A stretch of 64,000 nt of DNA from Macrocystis pyrifera (GCA_031763025.1 JASSKH010000006.1:5763691-5827690); one strand, 5' to 3'; shown: positions 43,671 through 56,419, counted from the first letter of the stretch. Numbers and translations: made by a program. Notes: generated by a model from the letters alone, not told the origin.

Positions 43671-44907
43671 AGCAGATATGGACATCGCCACGCGAGGAAC
43701 ATCCTGCTCAATTCGCGAGAAGCCGCACAGCCGCCATGCTGTGCGCACCCCACCACAGGGGAGTGGAGAAGCCGCGTGACGTACTATTAAAAGTCGCGTG
43801 CCTTCTACTGCGAGAAGTTTAGTGGCGAAGGAGGGCGCATGGAAATCTGGTGCTGTATGCAGCAGAACTAAAAACGAAAGGAATAGCGTCTGAACGGCAA
43901 CAACTACTTCATGATAGCAGCAGCAGCGGGAAGGTCGTGAAGCGGACAGACAGGTATTTCGTCAGCTGGAGTTTTTGAGTGATCTGGCTACTTCGCGGGC
44001 GAGACCTTATGTCTAGTCTTTCTGGTGGGCATTCGTAAGAGTAGTTTTCTCTTGCGGTAGGATACACCTGGCGGTCGAAATACGTTTTCGATCGTACAAA
44101 TGAAAAAAATGTCATTTTCGACTGGGTTTGAATTCGTTCCGTGCGAGTCGTATATGATAGATGCCGTCTGCGACGTGTTAGGGATAACTAAATGATATGC
44201 TAGTCATCGTTCTTCCGAGGAAAGTAGTAGACGACAGATAGGAGATGTGTCGTTCGTCACTGGTTACGGATGACACGGAATATACCTGGTATTATTTTTC
44301 CCGGGAATGTCGTGAATGGTACGAAGGTGGGATATCGTCTGAAGGTTCGTCCTGGACGGTACGCATAGCCTTTGGTTTCAGCCTGGTAGTTTGGGAATGT
44401 ATATTCACGCTCTGATCAAACAGTCTTTGTACTTCCGAAAAACGTATGCCTGGGAGTGTTTTTCTGGTATAGACAGGACCAGAAGGAGACCGGTGGAACC
44501 TATACTTATTGTTGTAACGGACGGGCGAAGTGAGTTTACGTGGGTGCACCTTGAGAGGTGTACTGCTCATATAAGGTGTTGGTGGTGACTTCATGCTGAT
44601 TTTACCACCAGTAGTGGTGTGCGGACTTGGATTGTTCGGGAAGGAGAGAAATGGAATATTTGACGTTCTGCGGATGATCGAATAGCTTTTTTCAGCTGGG
44701 AGGGCTTAGGCTGTTCGTGTTGAAAGTTGCAGCATTTTAGGGTTTCTTTATTCGGTTATTAGGAGCTAGTGTGCAAAAGCAAAAAAAAATAGCATTTTCG
44801 GTTTCAACGTTTATCAAAAGCGACTTTTATTTCGGGTACTTTTAGCGTCGGAATAAAAATTATGTGAAAAAGGATGTATGCTATCTCGCGTTTACCGATA
44901 CGATCTG
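43671..44907. other. No gene recognised
   Basis: AT-rich toward the Copia LTR. No domain or RNA recognised on either strand. Confidence 0.45.
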
Positions 44908-45345
44908 TGTTATGGAAATGTTAGCACATAGCTAGAACCCCTAGCATCAGTCAATGCTCAGTAGCACTGCTCTTGTATAATATCGTAGATCTCATATGTA
45001 TGTGTCTGTTCGAATGTAACGTATGTATATGCGGAGGAACTACTTCCGTACAATATTCTGCTTGGTAGCCAAGTAGATCACTCTCTCGTGTCTCTCTCGT
45101 GTGGATCGTAGCTGTCCTGGTCATCTCTGGGAAGCAGCCATCGTCTCGGCTCCTGCATACTCTGTGGTTTATATCTCTGTGTGTTGGCCATCTAATCGCA
45201 AGTGTTACAGTCTCTACATCTTATTCAAACTGTGGAAGGACTCTCTTCTTTCAGGTTTCACTCTCAGACGTGTCATCACCTGGACTAAAGTCGACGACAC
45301 AGCCTCTCAGCCACTGTGCCAGGGTATATCGCAATATCCATAATC
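44908..45345 (+). repeat. Copia 5' LTR
   Basis: Starts TGTTATGGAAATGTTAGCAC and ends near TATCCATAA. About 435 bases. Aligns along its length with 51475-51908. Confidence 0.88.
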
Positions 45346-46216
45346 GTTTTATGAGCCCCGAGAGTCTGTCTAAGTGAAGGCCTGCGGCGACTGCGACTTC
45401 TGCTATCGTCGAGTGCTGTGGAACACACACGTCTTTCAGAAAATATTTTCCGTGGGGAGCTACTGCTGCAAGAGCCAGTGTTCTGCTGGAGGCCACACTG
45501 AGTCAACCCTCTTGCGTATTGGGCCCGGACTGATCACCTGGGCTCTCGGCTGCACTTTCGGTACGCAACTGTTTGTGTAAAGCATTCGGCAGCGTCATTT
45601 CTAGGCGTTGACTTCGGTTGGCGAATAGGGTTGTGTGGGTTGTTGGTTCTGTACGCGCGGAGTGCCTCCTCGGTGCCCTGTGTGTCTTTAGCTGACTACT
45701 GAAATCGCCTGCGCGTGGTATTTTCGCGGGGCGTAGTCTGTGTTAGACATCTTGCACGTGCTGAGTTGCCGGCTTGGTAGCGTGTGTGGGTTGAGGATAC
45801 GACTGACAGCTGGTAGCCGTACCGCTACTACAGCTACGCACACATGATCGACGCACTTGAATTTACCTGCGCGAAGTATACCCGAAGTAGGTCTGTTCAA
45901 GAAATCTTCCGCGTACTGATTGTTTTGATCGGTACGTGCGTAGGCTGAGGATCTGACCAGGCCTGTTTGCATCCGTGCAGCAGACACAAGTGTACGCTGA
46001 AAGACGCGTAGCAAGTCTAAGCAGTACATCTGACCCGTGTGCCTGCAGGATGAGGCCGGAGGTAGCACCTCCGTCGCTGCAATACCGCAGTCTAGCCATC
46101 TGCGGTAATATATAACTGTGCTCGGAAGGAGCGCAGTGTTCCGGACGGACGCAGGATTGCTTCCGCCGGACGTGGGTTGTAAGCTACGGAGCTTCGTGTG
46201 CACCCTGGCTTCAGCA

Positions 46217-47564
46217 ATGGCGGAACAATCGGGCTCCGGGCTCCACCGCATGCTGGACTCCATTGGAAAAAGCTCGGGACATTCGGGTTGTCGCGAATGG
46301 AAGACCAAGCTTCGACAAGCAATCATTCTCCATGCGTCAGACCTTCTTCCCGTCCTCGACGGGAAGGAGCGCCCATCGGCAACCGCACCGAACGAGGACT
46401 CTGTGACCGCGTGAGGCAAGGTTAACAGTCGCCTATACTCCGTCCTCTTCTTTGTGATCTGAGGCAAGGTTAACAGTCGCCTATACTCCGTCCTCTTCTT
46501 TGTGATCTCCGGTTCAGCACAGCTAACCGTTCGTACTCACGAAGGGACGGGGGCCTGTGCTGTGGGGGATGGGGCAGCGGCTTGGAAAGCCCTAAACAAG
46601 CGTTTCGACGCTCAAACTCAGGAAGCTCGGCGTGCGTCACACACCGAGCTTTTCAACTTGAGACACCTTGCTGGAGGTGATCCCATAGACTTCTTCACGA
46701 AGGGTTGGGATCTCCAACTTTGCCTGAAGGTGCTGGGGAAGGCAGTTTCTGACGCGGTACACCTAGACATAATGCTGTCGGGCCTGTCCAAAACCCCAGA
46801 GTTCAAATTCATCCAGGAGATGCGCTACCGGGATGAGTTTATTTCTGTGGACCACCTCCAAGAGACGGCGAACCGCTTTTATGTAGACCAGCAGTCGCGC
46901 AGCGCGTCGGGGCCCGTGGTCTCCGGCCGGGGGGCCGCGATGGCGGTTGCGTCCCACACCGACCAGTGCCACCGGTATAAGGCATACGGGCACTTCCAGC
47001 GCGACTGCCCCCAATTTGCCAAGAAGTCACCATCAAAGCAAGGGAAGCCAAAGGGGAGGAAGCCCAAGCGAAGCAGAGGTGGTGGGGGGGAGTAACCAGC
47101 CGAAGTGGTGCTCCTATCACAAAACCAAGACGCACAGCGATGCTGAGTGTCAGAAACAACGGGAGCTGCAAGAGCATAAGCAGAAGGAGCTCCAAGGTTT
47201 GGCTGCGAACCTGGCACTGCTGCAGTCAGCAGGCAACTTCGCCAACATCGGGGGCGCGCGCATGACAAACTCGTCTCCAACTGTGGCACAACCGGCCCAG
47301 TCCGAGCCGACCACGTTTGGATTCTCCTTTAGCGCCCTCGGCGCTTCTTTGGCAGAGGCCGCCTCGTCGCCTGCCGTTCGCCAGCAACTCCCGGCGGCGT
47401 CTGCTGCCGAACCGGAGTCACCTACGCAGGACCACCACATACCTCCAGGGTTCTTTGGTGCGTTTATGGCGACCCCTGGAGGGTTGCCGTCAGCTCCAGT
47501 TTCGCTCCGACGGAACATTCCTCCCTATGTTTGGTGGGCAGTGGAGCGACCGACAATTGCCTAG
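46217..47564 (+). pseudogene. Copia gag region
   Basis: Contains a Copia-type gag start (REWKTKLRQAI.., ~46295), the UBN2-like core (ALNKRFDAQTQEA, ELFNLRHLAGGDPIDFF, LSGLSKTPEFKF), a zinc-knuckle-like segment near 46965-47010 and a second cysteine/histidine cluster (WCSYHKTKTHSDAEC, ~47103). A fossil copy of the particle protein gene. Confidence 0.82.
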
Positions 47565-47579
47565 ACCCTGCGCTTACAC

Positions 47580-49745
47580 CAGGATTGCGGGCTCACATGC
47601 GTGATATCGAAGACCTTCGGGTCCCACTCACGATAGTCGCCGCCGGCTAGCATCTCCTGAAAGTCGTTACTACGGGGACGATCGTAGCTGCCGTCACAGA
47701 CGACAGTGGGAATGACCGGCAAGTTTCCTTTTGCGCCGTTATGGTACCGGAGCTGGGCACCAACCTTTTCTCCGTGACCGCAGCGATTTTGAAGGGGGTG
47801 GCAACGTTGTTTCATCCTACCAACCCCAGGTTGGAGTCGGAGGGCGTGGTTATCCCGATGCAGACCCTCTGGGTGGACGACACAACAGGAAAAACCATGT
47901 GCTCCATCGAGATGAAGCTTGGGGGTGCCGCTCGGCGCCAGATGATCCTCGGGGACAATTCTGACGGGCTTGCGTTAAACGTGGAGTCCGCTGATCGCTG
48001 GCACCGACTCATGGGGCATATTGACAGCAAGAGCTTGGACGTCCTGAAAAAGGCGCCCGACAACGGCGTCGACTACACCGGTGAGGTTACGGGTTGTGGT
48101 GCCTGCCCGCTCGGTAAGAGCACACAACAACCTCATCCTAAGCAAGCTTCATATGGTTTTTTACACCCTTTTCGGCATGTTTAAGTAGACACTCTTGGCC
48201 CCTTTACGCCTTCAGCGTTGGGAGGTTTCAAGTACGCCACCAAGTTCGTTGACCAGCAGACCAAGTGGAAGGAGATCGTTCTTATGAAGGACAAGACCTG
48301 TTCCGTGGACTCCCTTGCGGTTTTCAACAAAGGGACTGTGATTCTTACTGGCGAGCGCATCCACTGCCTCCGTGGGGATCAAGGTACAGCAATTGACGAG
48401 TACGGAATCCTGTCAGTACTGTCAAGACGTCGGCATCAAGCTGGAGTTCGCCTCTCCGAACACCCCTCAGCAAATCGGTGCGAACGAGTGTGCGGGCCGA
48501 ACGATCGTGAACTTCGTACGCTGCCTGCTAGCTGACTCGACTCTACCGAACTTCCTTTTCGGAGAGTTAATGCAGACAGCTGTTTATTTGAGCAACCAGA
48601 CTCCTCACGCAGCCCTGCAAACCGGGACGCCGTACAAGGCGCTCTACGGCAAAGATGCCTACCTTGGGCACCTCCGGGTGATTCGGTCTAGAGCGTTCGT
48701 GCACATCGAGACCTACACCAAGAAGATGGAGCATCGTGCTTGGGAAGGACGGCTTGTCGGATACAGCATGGACAGAAAGCCGTACCGGGTCGACAACTCT
48801 GAGACGAGACGTGTACGGGAGAGTCAAAATATTGTGTTTATTGATACTCCTTCCGTAGTGCCTTCGTCGGATGAGGGTGGTTTCGACGACGGGGAGTTCA
48901 CGTACGACGACCACGACGACATGGTGAGAGATGTGCGAAACCATGCATTCAATCATTCAGTTGATTCGCTCTCTCCTGATCATGCCATTGGGAATCCGCC
49001 TGTGACTGAACTCCTCGAGAATATTCGTGAAACAACTACTCGTGACCTGAGGCTGTGTCCTGCCGAATCTCCTCCTGCTGACGGTGGGCCTGGATGTTCC
49101 GGTGGTAAACCTGAGGGAGATAACCGAGCATCGCCTGGAGGAGTCAGTCCCCCTGAGCTGGGCGGAGGTGCGTCTCCTCCTGTTACATCACCAAGTCCAA
49201 ATCCTGCGACGCCGCTTGCTTCATCATCGCCTTCTGGTCCTGCTCCGTCTGGTGCTGCAACGCAAGATGGCTCTGTACGTGGGCGTGGTTCGTCTCGTGG
49301 TAGCCGAAGTGCGCGCGGTGACTCTTCGCGTGGTAGATCTGCGCGGGGAGGCATCACGTCTAGCGGCTCGGCAGGTGGGCGTGGTTCCCGTGGTGGACGA
49401 GGTTCCATGTCGACATGTGCAGGAACCAGGTCGACTACGAACATCCCTAATACCAAGACCGTCCGCGAGCTCACTCGCATCTCATACGCATTCACCGCGC
49501 AAGGGGAGTTTCCTGACGTCGCCCTTAGGGATGGCTCCTTCGGTTTCACGGAATATGCGTATTCTGTGGGGACATCTGAACCAGGTGTTCCACGGACGAT
49601 CCAAGAAGCACGGGCCAGTCCGGATGGTGCGCAAACGATGGTAGCTGCTGAACGCGAGATAACGAGTCTTAACGAACGAATAGTCTACAAGCTCGTCCCG
49701 CGTACGGCAGTTCCCCCTGAGAAAAAGCGGTTTAAGTCCCAGTGA
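47580..49745 (+). pseudogene. Copia protease-integrase region
   Basis: Pre-integrase zinc region (RWHRLMGHIDSKSLDVLKK with CGACPLGK, ~47998-48110), integrase core pieces (~48200-48640, e.g. GANECAGRTIVNFV and AVYLSNQTPHAAL), then a variable Ser/Gly/Arg-rich linker with SRGSRSARG repeats (~49270-49420). The family order places the reverse transcriptase next. Fossil. Confidence 0.82.
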
Positions 49746-50740
49746 GTATTCAAGCGTAAGGCAGACGGACCATGCAAGGGACATCTACTGGCTCAAGGCT
49801 GGAACCAAGTACCTGGATTTGACTGCGGCAGTACCTTCGCCCCGGTGTGCAGACTATAGAGCGTTCGGCTGGTAGCGTGCGTAGCCGTGGAGTTCAACCT
49901 GGATTTGGACCGCATGGACGTGTCCACTGCCTTTCTATACACCGGCATTCAGGAGAAAGTGTTCGTCGAACAGGCACCTGGCTTCAAGGTCAAGAACAAG
50001 GATGGAGGTGATCTAGTAATGTAGCTAGAGAAGAGCCTCTACGGGCTAGCCTAAAGCAACGGGAATTAGTTCCACACAATTGAACCCGTTCTTGTTGAAA
50101 TCGTTTTCGTTCCGCTCAAGTCTGACACTTGCGTCTACCTGTACAACCACGACGGTATCCAGATCATCTTGACGCTCTATGTCGATGACCTTCTGGTAGC
50201 CGGCAACGACTCGAACGTCATCTCGATGGTTAAGAGGAAGTTCAAACAATGTTTCAAGATGGTTGACATGGGCGAGGTATCGCTTGTGTTGGGAATGGAA
50301 AGAAAACGGAACCGTGAGAAAGGGACATTGACCATCTCCCAAGAAACCTACAGTAAGTCTATCCTCGAAAGGTTCGGGATGTCGGACTGTAAACTAACCA
50401 GCACGCCTGGTTATGGTCCGGAGATTTGCAACAACCAGCCGGAGGATACACTACTGAACGAAAACGAAATGAGTCGCTATCAGGGCATCGTGGGGCGCCT
50501 GATGTACATTGCTCAAGGGCTCCGTTACGACATAGTTTATGCCGCGGGCCAGCTGGCTCGCCCAATGGCAAAACCCAGTAAGACGCACTTGGTGGCAGCA
50601 AAGCATACTCTTCGTTATCTGGCCGGCACCACCGATTTCAACATCACGTACAAGAAGGGAGGCTTCAAGCTTACAGCCTTTTCGGACTCCAACTGGGCCA
50701 ACAAACCTGACAACGGAAAGTCCACCTCTTGTTAGCTGAT
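49745..50740 (+). pseudogene. Copia reverse-transcriptase region
   Basis: RT signatures: FNLDLDRMDVSTAFLYT-like text (~49893), the catalytic box LTLYVDDLLVAGND (~50172), KRKFKQCFKMVDMGEVSLVL and LTAFSDSNWAN (~50670), typical of Ty1/Copia. Fossil. Confidence 0.85.
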
Positions 50741-51172
50741 GTTGCTATTAATAGGAAACGCACCGATGAGCTTCAAGTCGGTACGACAAGGTTTGACTGC
50801 CACGTCGACAATGGAGGCGGAGCTGGTTGCGTCGGCGCTAGCTATGAAAGAAGCAGTATTTTGTTCGAATATGCTGTCTGAGCTTGGGTCGGAAAGGAGT
50901 TTGCGCAAGTGCCGCTCTACTGCGACAACACGGCAACGCTACACGTGCTGGAAAATCGCTCCTTCAGTTCAAGGACGAAGCACATCGCCCTACGTTTCTT
51001 CTATATCAGAGAACTGGTGTCGGAAGGAAGAATCTCCATCCACTACATCCCGACCGAGAGCAACCCTGCTGACATCGGTACAAAGCACCTCAACAAGCAC
51101 CGCTTGAAACATCTACTAGGCATCATCGAGAACTTCCAAGTGAACGACTTCATTAACAACAAGTTTAAATAA
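50740..51172 (+). pseudogene. Copia RNase H region
   Basis: Carries ATSTMEAELVASALAMKEAV, VPLYCDNTATLHVLEN, SSRTKHIALRFFYIRELV and ESNPADIGTKHLNKHRL, the C-terminal RNase H hallmarks of Copia. Followed by a ~300-base AT-rich tail before the polypurine tract. Confidence 0.85.
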
Positions 51173-51474
51173 TTGTGTTATATGTTTGTGTGTTTGCTTT
51201 ATATATATGTTCTGTTTGTGTGAATCAGCTTACTTTTTCAGTCGACGGTATTCGGTCTCACACCATCACTGGTTGAAAGAGCCATGTAGGATTGAAAGGT
51301 ATGGTAGCTTGATTTGTGCAAGAAACAATAGCAGGTAGTTATTTTACAAGCGCATGAATGTATTGTAGCACGTATAAAACAGGAAACAATTTAACTTGCA
51401 CATGTAACGAATACGTGCTTGATTTAATCATCATTAATTTGGTACAATTCAGAGCAACTTTCATTGAGGGGGAG

Positions 51475-51908
51475 TGTTATGGAGATGTTAACACATAGCT
51501 AGTATCAGTCAATGTTCAGTAGCACTGATATTGTATAATATCGTAGATCTCATATGTATGTGTCTGCTAGATGTAACGTACGTATGTGCATGTGGAGGAA
51601 TTACTTCCGTAGAATACTCTGCTTGCTCGCCGAGTAGATCACTCTCTCGTGTCTCTCTCGTACGGATCGTAGCTGTCCTGGTCATCTCTAGGAAGCAGCC
51701 ATCGTCTCGGCTCCTGCATACTCTGTGGTTTATATCTGTGTGTGCTGACCATCGAAGCGCCAGTGTTACAATATATGTACATCTTCTTCACACTGTGGAA
51801 GGGCTCTCTTTTTCCAGGCTACGCTCTCAGACGTGTCATCGCCTCGACTAACGTCCACGACACAGCCTCTCAGGCATTGTGCCAGGGTATTTCACAATAT
51901 CCATATCA
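51475..51908 (+). repeat. Copia 3' LTR
   Basis: Starts TGTTATGGAGATGTTAACAC, directly after the polypurine tract TTGAGGGGGAG (51464-51474), and ends near TATCCATATCA. Diverged from the 5' copy by several substitutions and indels. Confidence 0.88.
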
Positions 51909-52840
51909 AGTTTCAAATACTACGTTGTTGGTGGGGGGTTTTTTGGTCGGGAAGGGAGTTTCATTTAGTACAATTTTGGTGCTGGGGGTGTTTTGGTCGG
52001 GGAGGGGCTTCAGGGAGCGGCGTTTATACGAACAATATTGGCGCAAGATTGGCCATACACTCTTGTTTATGAAGTGCATTCATGAAGGAACTTTCTACAC
52101 CACGCAAATTAACACCTGGTACATTATTTTAGCTCGACGTTCAATGTCTTGAGCAGTACCTCATGTGAGGAACTCATGGTTCGTATGATACCACTAACAT
52201 GTTGGTTTGGAGCATAGATGGCGTTACATACCGGGTAAAAATTGGAGAGAACACCTTTCTTTAGGAATTCTACACGCCCAAGTATATTCATCAGCCTTGT
52301 ATCTTTAAAATGCCTGGTCAGTTCGATTAAGTTGGGATTGAACACTGCTGTATCGTCTCTGGATCGGCTACTCATTTGAGGAACTCATAGTGTGAGTGTT
52401 ATCAGTAAACGTGTTTCGACAATGTGGTGTATACGAGTGTGCGATGTGAACTTCCACCTATTATATCCATCTCTTGCTTTGAAGAAAGCGTCTCGTCCTA
52501 TTGGTATACATCGCAGGCCTACCAAATACAATGATGTGACCTTCTAGGTATATTTACGCACGCCGTTTCCCGTACGTTCGGATGAAACACACACAATGTA
52601 GCATGCTTGAGGGGTAACACACTTGGCGTCGTCACGGGTCAGAAACCTTTCCTGTACCCCTACCGTTGGATGACTCACCTACCGCACCTCGAATCCCCCC
52701 CTCGTTGCCCGCCCCCCCTTCTCGTGCCAAAGCCAACAACTGCGCTGCCACATGCAGGATGTGCCTTTTTTCAAGATTCGTCAGAAGCTGCTGCCGCTTC
52801 TTGCGCGCTCGCGTCGTGACTCATTGTTGCAAGTTAAGGG
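51909..52840. other. Copia flank with MITE-like remnants
   Basis: Palindromic motifs CCTCATGTGAGGAACTC (52160) and CTCATTTGAGGAACTC (52371), and a CCCCTACCGTTGGATGACTC block (52657) like the right end of the MITE at 53201-53445. Probably a second, decayed member of that MITE family. No gene. Confidence 0.5.
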
Positions 52841-52842
52841 AC

Positions 52843-52985
52843 CCCCCTAGTTAGGAGATCCCGTTTGCCTTAGGGGATCCCCTCCTAACTTAGGGGCTTA
52901 GGGGATCCCCCATACCCTTACGGGATCCCCACTGACCAGAGGGAATCCCCACTCATCTTTGGGAATCCCTTCTCACCTTAGGGGA
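52843..52985. repeat. GGGGATCCCC minisatellite, left part
   Basis: Five to seven units of about 20-25 bases built on the palindrome GGGGATCCCC with CTNACCTTA linkers, some degenerate (GGGAATCCCC). Continues on the other side of the LTR element at 56420. Confidence 0.85.
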
Positions 52986-53473
52986 TGTTGATTGATCCCT
53001 AATTGATCCCTAAAGGTATAGGCGCAGCTGGCACGGGAACGCGTGGCTGACTCCAGACATGACACGGAACTCCTCTTATATTACATCCTCGCTGTAGAGT
53101 TGACTCGCCTCACATGCAGTAGAGGGTTCCACCGGATGACGAGTGTCATTGGTAGGCACACATTACCCCGATATCCCAATCTACCTATGGATCTTATATG
53201 TGAGCCATCCCACGGTAGGGGTGCACCCGACGTTCCTGAGCCCCTCACATTAGGAACTCAATATCTCACCCGATACAATACTTGGAAGAAATTCGTTCGG
53301 GCTATCCGACCGGCACTTGTATGCGCTAGTCCTAAAACGAATACACGAACAAATTTTTCATCCTAACTGGTAGTTCCTCACTTAAGGAACACAATTGGTC
53401 AGGAACCTTTCGCCCAAAAAGTGCAACCCCTACCGTGGAGTGGATTATGTCGTGTATCTGAGTACAATCAACA
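52986..53473 (-). repeat. LARD/TRIM LTR, left copy with nested MITE
   Basis: Matches 56150-56419 apart from the MITE at 53201-53445 and a short segment present only in the right copy (after CGATATCCCAAT). Confidence 0.8.
53201..53445. mobile_element. MITE nested in the LTR
   Basis: About 245 bases absent from the other LTR copy, flanked by TATG on both sides. Imperfect terminal inverted repeats share CCACGGTAGGGGT(T)GCAC. Contains the subterminal palindrome-like words CCTCACATTAGGAACTC and GTTCCTCACTTAAGGAAC. No coding capacity. Confidence 0.75.
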
Positions 53474-53959
53474 TCCCCCCTACTCAATATACACGACCAT
53501 ACTCATATCCCCCCTGCTCCTGTGCATGAGCAATATTCCCCTCAGCTCTGTACATGAAAATGTACGACATCGCAGGGCTGATACATCTCAATAAAAAGAT
53601 CAACTCGAATCAAACTCAGAAAGTCAAAAATCCAATCTGTAACCCAAAAATCAAATTATTGAATCAACACTCAAACCCTCAAATCAGTATTCAAATGCTC
53701 AAATCCCCAGCCTCTCTGTTGCAAACACATAAAACTCTCGAAATCCAATGCCAGGTAAAACGGCATTCTTCTCGGACTCAGTCAGGTAAAACGGCATTTT
53801 CCGCGGAATTGGTCAAACGATATTCAGTGGAATCTCGTCGACTTAGTACAGTGATCTCCGGGGCCCTCCCCTCGCCAAACGCTACTGGTGTCTACAGGCA
53901 CACTATCATAATCATTCGTATTGTCTCCAGCGCGCACGCTCGAAAAAATCAACTTACGA

Positions 53960-54050
53960 ATTCGGCGAGACTTCAACTCCCGACCCACCCTAGGGAATTA
54001 GTTGGGAGTTATATAGCACTACCTGCTAGACCACTCAGTCAGTACTGACT
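53960..54050 (-). ncRNA. tRNA-like segment inside the LARD/TRIM element
   Basis: On the minus strand TGACTGAGTGGTCTAGCAGG (A-box-like, 54022-54041) is followed by GGGAGTTGAAGTCTC (B-box-like, 53967-53981). It has the look of a decayed tRNA or SINE head. No complete cloverleaf could be drawn. Confidence 0.4.
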
Positions 54051-55257
54051 TTGAACTAAAGCACAAATTTTCAAGAACCAAAAAAATCAAACTCTCAATT
54101 CCCGAAATACTACCCAAACCTTCCAAATCAGAAAACATTTCCTATGGACCGCACACGCCCCCAGGCGCTTCATAGTTTCTCTTCAACCTTATCAAAAAAA
54201 TCTCCCTCTATTTTATGAGGAATTAATGCAATTCATATAAAATATCACAGTAGTCCTACTCATCAATATAAAAATTAAGCCAAGAAAATAAATGCCAGAG
54301 ATCGCAAGGAACCCCGTTCCCCCGGACAAGAGCCTCCCCTTGTCCCCTACTCCCGCCATAGATACACAGATCGCGACGGTAATGCGATATAGCATACATT
54401 CCTTCACTTGAATGTTATTTGACGTTGGGACTACTCGAAAACACAAAAAACTCTCGCGGACTCCAAATCGACCAGAAAAACAATTCCAAAATACAAGCAA
54501 TGAAAATATTCATCCAGATTCAAAGGCAACCACATTTCAGTAAGAATCACCCCGATGCCCCGAACACTACTGCTGTTGCCTCCGCCGCGGCTGCCTCTCC
54601 GTTCGGTCTCATAACGTCACCGCAGCTCGGGTCATCCAGCTATTCCTCCTGGGTGAAATCAAACGTCGCCTCCGCAGCATTGACCCGGCATACAGAAGGG
54701 ATGGGGCGTGCATTCGAGCGATTAGGTCTGCATATGCACTGCTTGCAAACTCCTCTTTGGCATAGTTAACTTCTCAAATGCTACTGCAAATACACAGCTA
54801 CTTGTAAACGAGAATATCTGGTCCCACATCAAACTCATGTATTCCTCGACCACTATATATGCTGCAGTACATACTTGATGAACATATACAGCAGTGCCAA
54901 GTAAACCGTTTTCGTCTCAGCTCACAGTACCATACTACTTCTGCTGCTGCTATACTCGTGTAGTATATTACTCCGTCCGCAAATAAATATCTTGCCTTTA
55001 GCACGTAACAAGTGGCGCGGGTCGTGCTACACACCAACCCGACAAAAAAACGAGATACCCGCATACCAAGATGTAAATATGTGAAATGCCGCAAACAGAC
55101 GTGTTGCTGTAGTGGGGCACAAGGGTTCATCACATACACCTCTTCCTGCTGTACTCTTGTCGATGCTCAACCAGAGCACTCGACCAGTCAACCATAAAAC
55201 AGACAGACGTCATAGTCCTACAGCAGTACGTCTACAGAAAAACTTCAATGAGGGAAG

Positions 55258-55285
55258 CTATACGTATACGTATACGTATACGTCT
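55258..55285. repeat. (TATACG)n microsatellite
   Basis: About four TATACG units inside the non-autonomous LTR element. Confidence 0.85.
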
Positions 55286-56149
55286 GTTCATCTCATTTCA
55301 TTTCCAGTATTCCCAAATAAATCTGATCCCCAATGTTCGCAGAATCTCTCCTACTCTCAAATCGATACACAATCAATTTAAAAACGAAAATCACCACAGC
55401 AGTCAATCAACAAAGCTGAACGTGCCTGGTGCGGACGTAAGTCCTTGCCGGTGGCGCCTCGATTCCTTCTAGTTCCTCCTTTCTCTTGGGGCACAGCATC
55501 CCGAACAGATGATGATGCAGACTCCTCCCCCTGCGCCCATCTTCGCTCTCTCCCTCGACTCCTTCCTCGGGGGCAACGTCCCCCCCCCATCAACCACCTG
55601 CGGGCGTGGTGCTTCAGCCTCTTTCATATAATAATATACGTTCTACACTTATGTCGCCAGCGCGCAGCGAACCCACAGGTTCAGGCAGATGCCTGGCTAT
55701 CCCGGGGTGTTGCAGCAGCGACGGTTACGCGGCGGTTGACACGACGTCGGCGGTAACGGTGCTTACTGCATGCGCTTCATCGTCGCAACAAAAGTGCAGC
55801 AATCCTCTGACTGCCGACGTTGCTGACGGTGCTGCTGGAGCTGCTGCTGTCCCTGCAACTACTACTCTGCAGCGCCTTCGCCACCAGTGCCAAGCGATTC
55901 TACCAGGTCCGGCTCAAACTTGGCCCCGCTGGGATCGCTGCTGCTCTCCTGGTGCGGCATCTTCTCACTCTTCTCACACACACGTCCTCTCCTCCAGGAC
56001 CTCGATCTCATCTTCAAAATACACACACGCTTGCTCCCTCACGAAGCACATCATCTAAAAAGAATAGACATGCTGGAAGCAGGTTCCCGCCTCTTTGGGC
56101 TGACCTGGGCTACGCTTGCCAATAGAAGATCGCCGGACTCCCACTAGTG

Positions 56150-56419
56150 TGCTGATTGATCCCTAAAGGTATAGGCACAGCTGGCACGGGAACGCGTGGC
56201 TGACTCCAGACATGACACGGAACTCCTCTTATATTACGTCCTCGCTGTGGAGTTGACTCGCCTCACATGCAGTAGAGGGTTCCACCTGATGACGAGTGGC
56301 ATTGGTGGTCACACTTTACCCCGATATCCCAATACCCTACTGCCGGAATCCCTTTCCAGCGTGGAACTCCCCAATCTACCTATGGATCTTATATGTCGTG
56401 TATCTGAGTACAATCAACA
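56150..56419 (-). repeat. LARD/TRIM LTR, right copy
   Basis: 270 bases, TGCTGATTG..CAATCAACA in plus reading. No MITE. Confidence 0.82.

Larger units (their letters stand above)
44908..51908 (+). mobile_element. Ty1/Copia LTR retrotransposon, broken
   Basis: About 7 kb in plus orientation: LTR, gag, protease-integrase, reverse transcriptase, RNase H, purine tract, LTR. That order (integrase before RT) is diagnostic of Copia. The LTRs start TGTTATGGA and differ at many sites including small indels, so it is clearly older than the Gypsy neighbour. It is broken, with roughly half a dozen interruptions. No target duplication was seen. Confidence 0.92.
52986..56419 (-). mobile_element. Non-autonomous LTR retrotransposon (LARD/TRIM type)
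   Basis: About 3.4 kb bounded by direct repeats with TGTTGATTG..CAATCAACA ends and a perfect GGGGA target duplication (52981-52985 and 56420-56424). On the minus strand a purine tract (GAGTAGGGGGGA, 53474-53485) precedes the left LTR, which sets the orientation. The 2.7-kb interior has no gag, RT or integrase, so it is non-autonomous. It inserted into the GGGGATCCCC minisatellite. Its left LTR carries a MITE insertion. The LTRs differ at roughly 5% of sites by eye: moderately old. Confidence 0.8.

Noticed and set aside
45688-46467. 259-codon minus-strand ORF inside the Copia element
   Set aside because: It is antisense to the Copia leader and gag region. It has no domain and is explained as a shadow of the element's plus-strand coding bias.
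48980-49549. 189-codon minus-strand ORF rich in Pro, Arg and Glu
   Set aside because: Antisense to the low-complexity Copia linker with SRG repeats. A compositional shadow.
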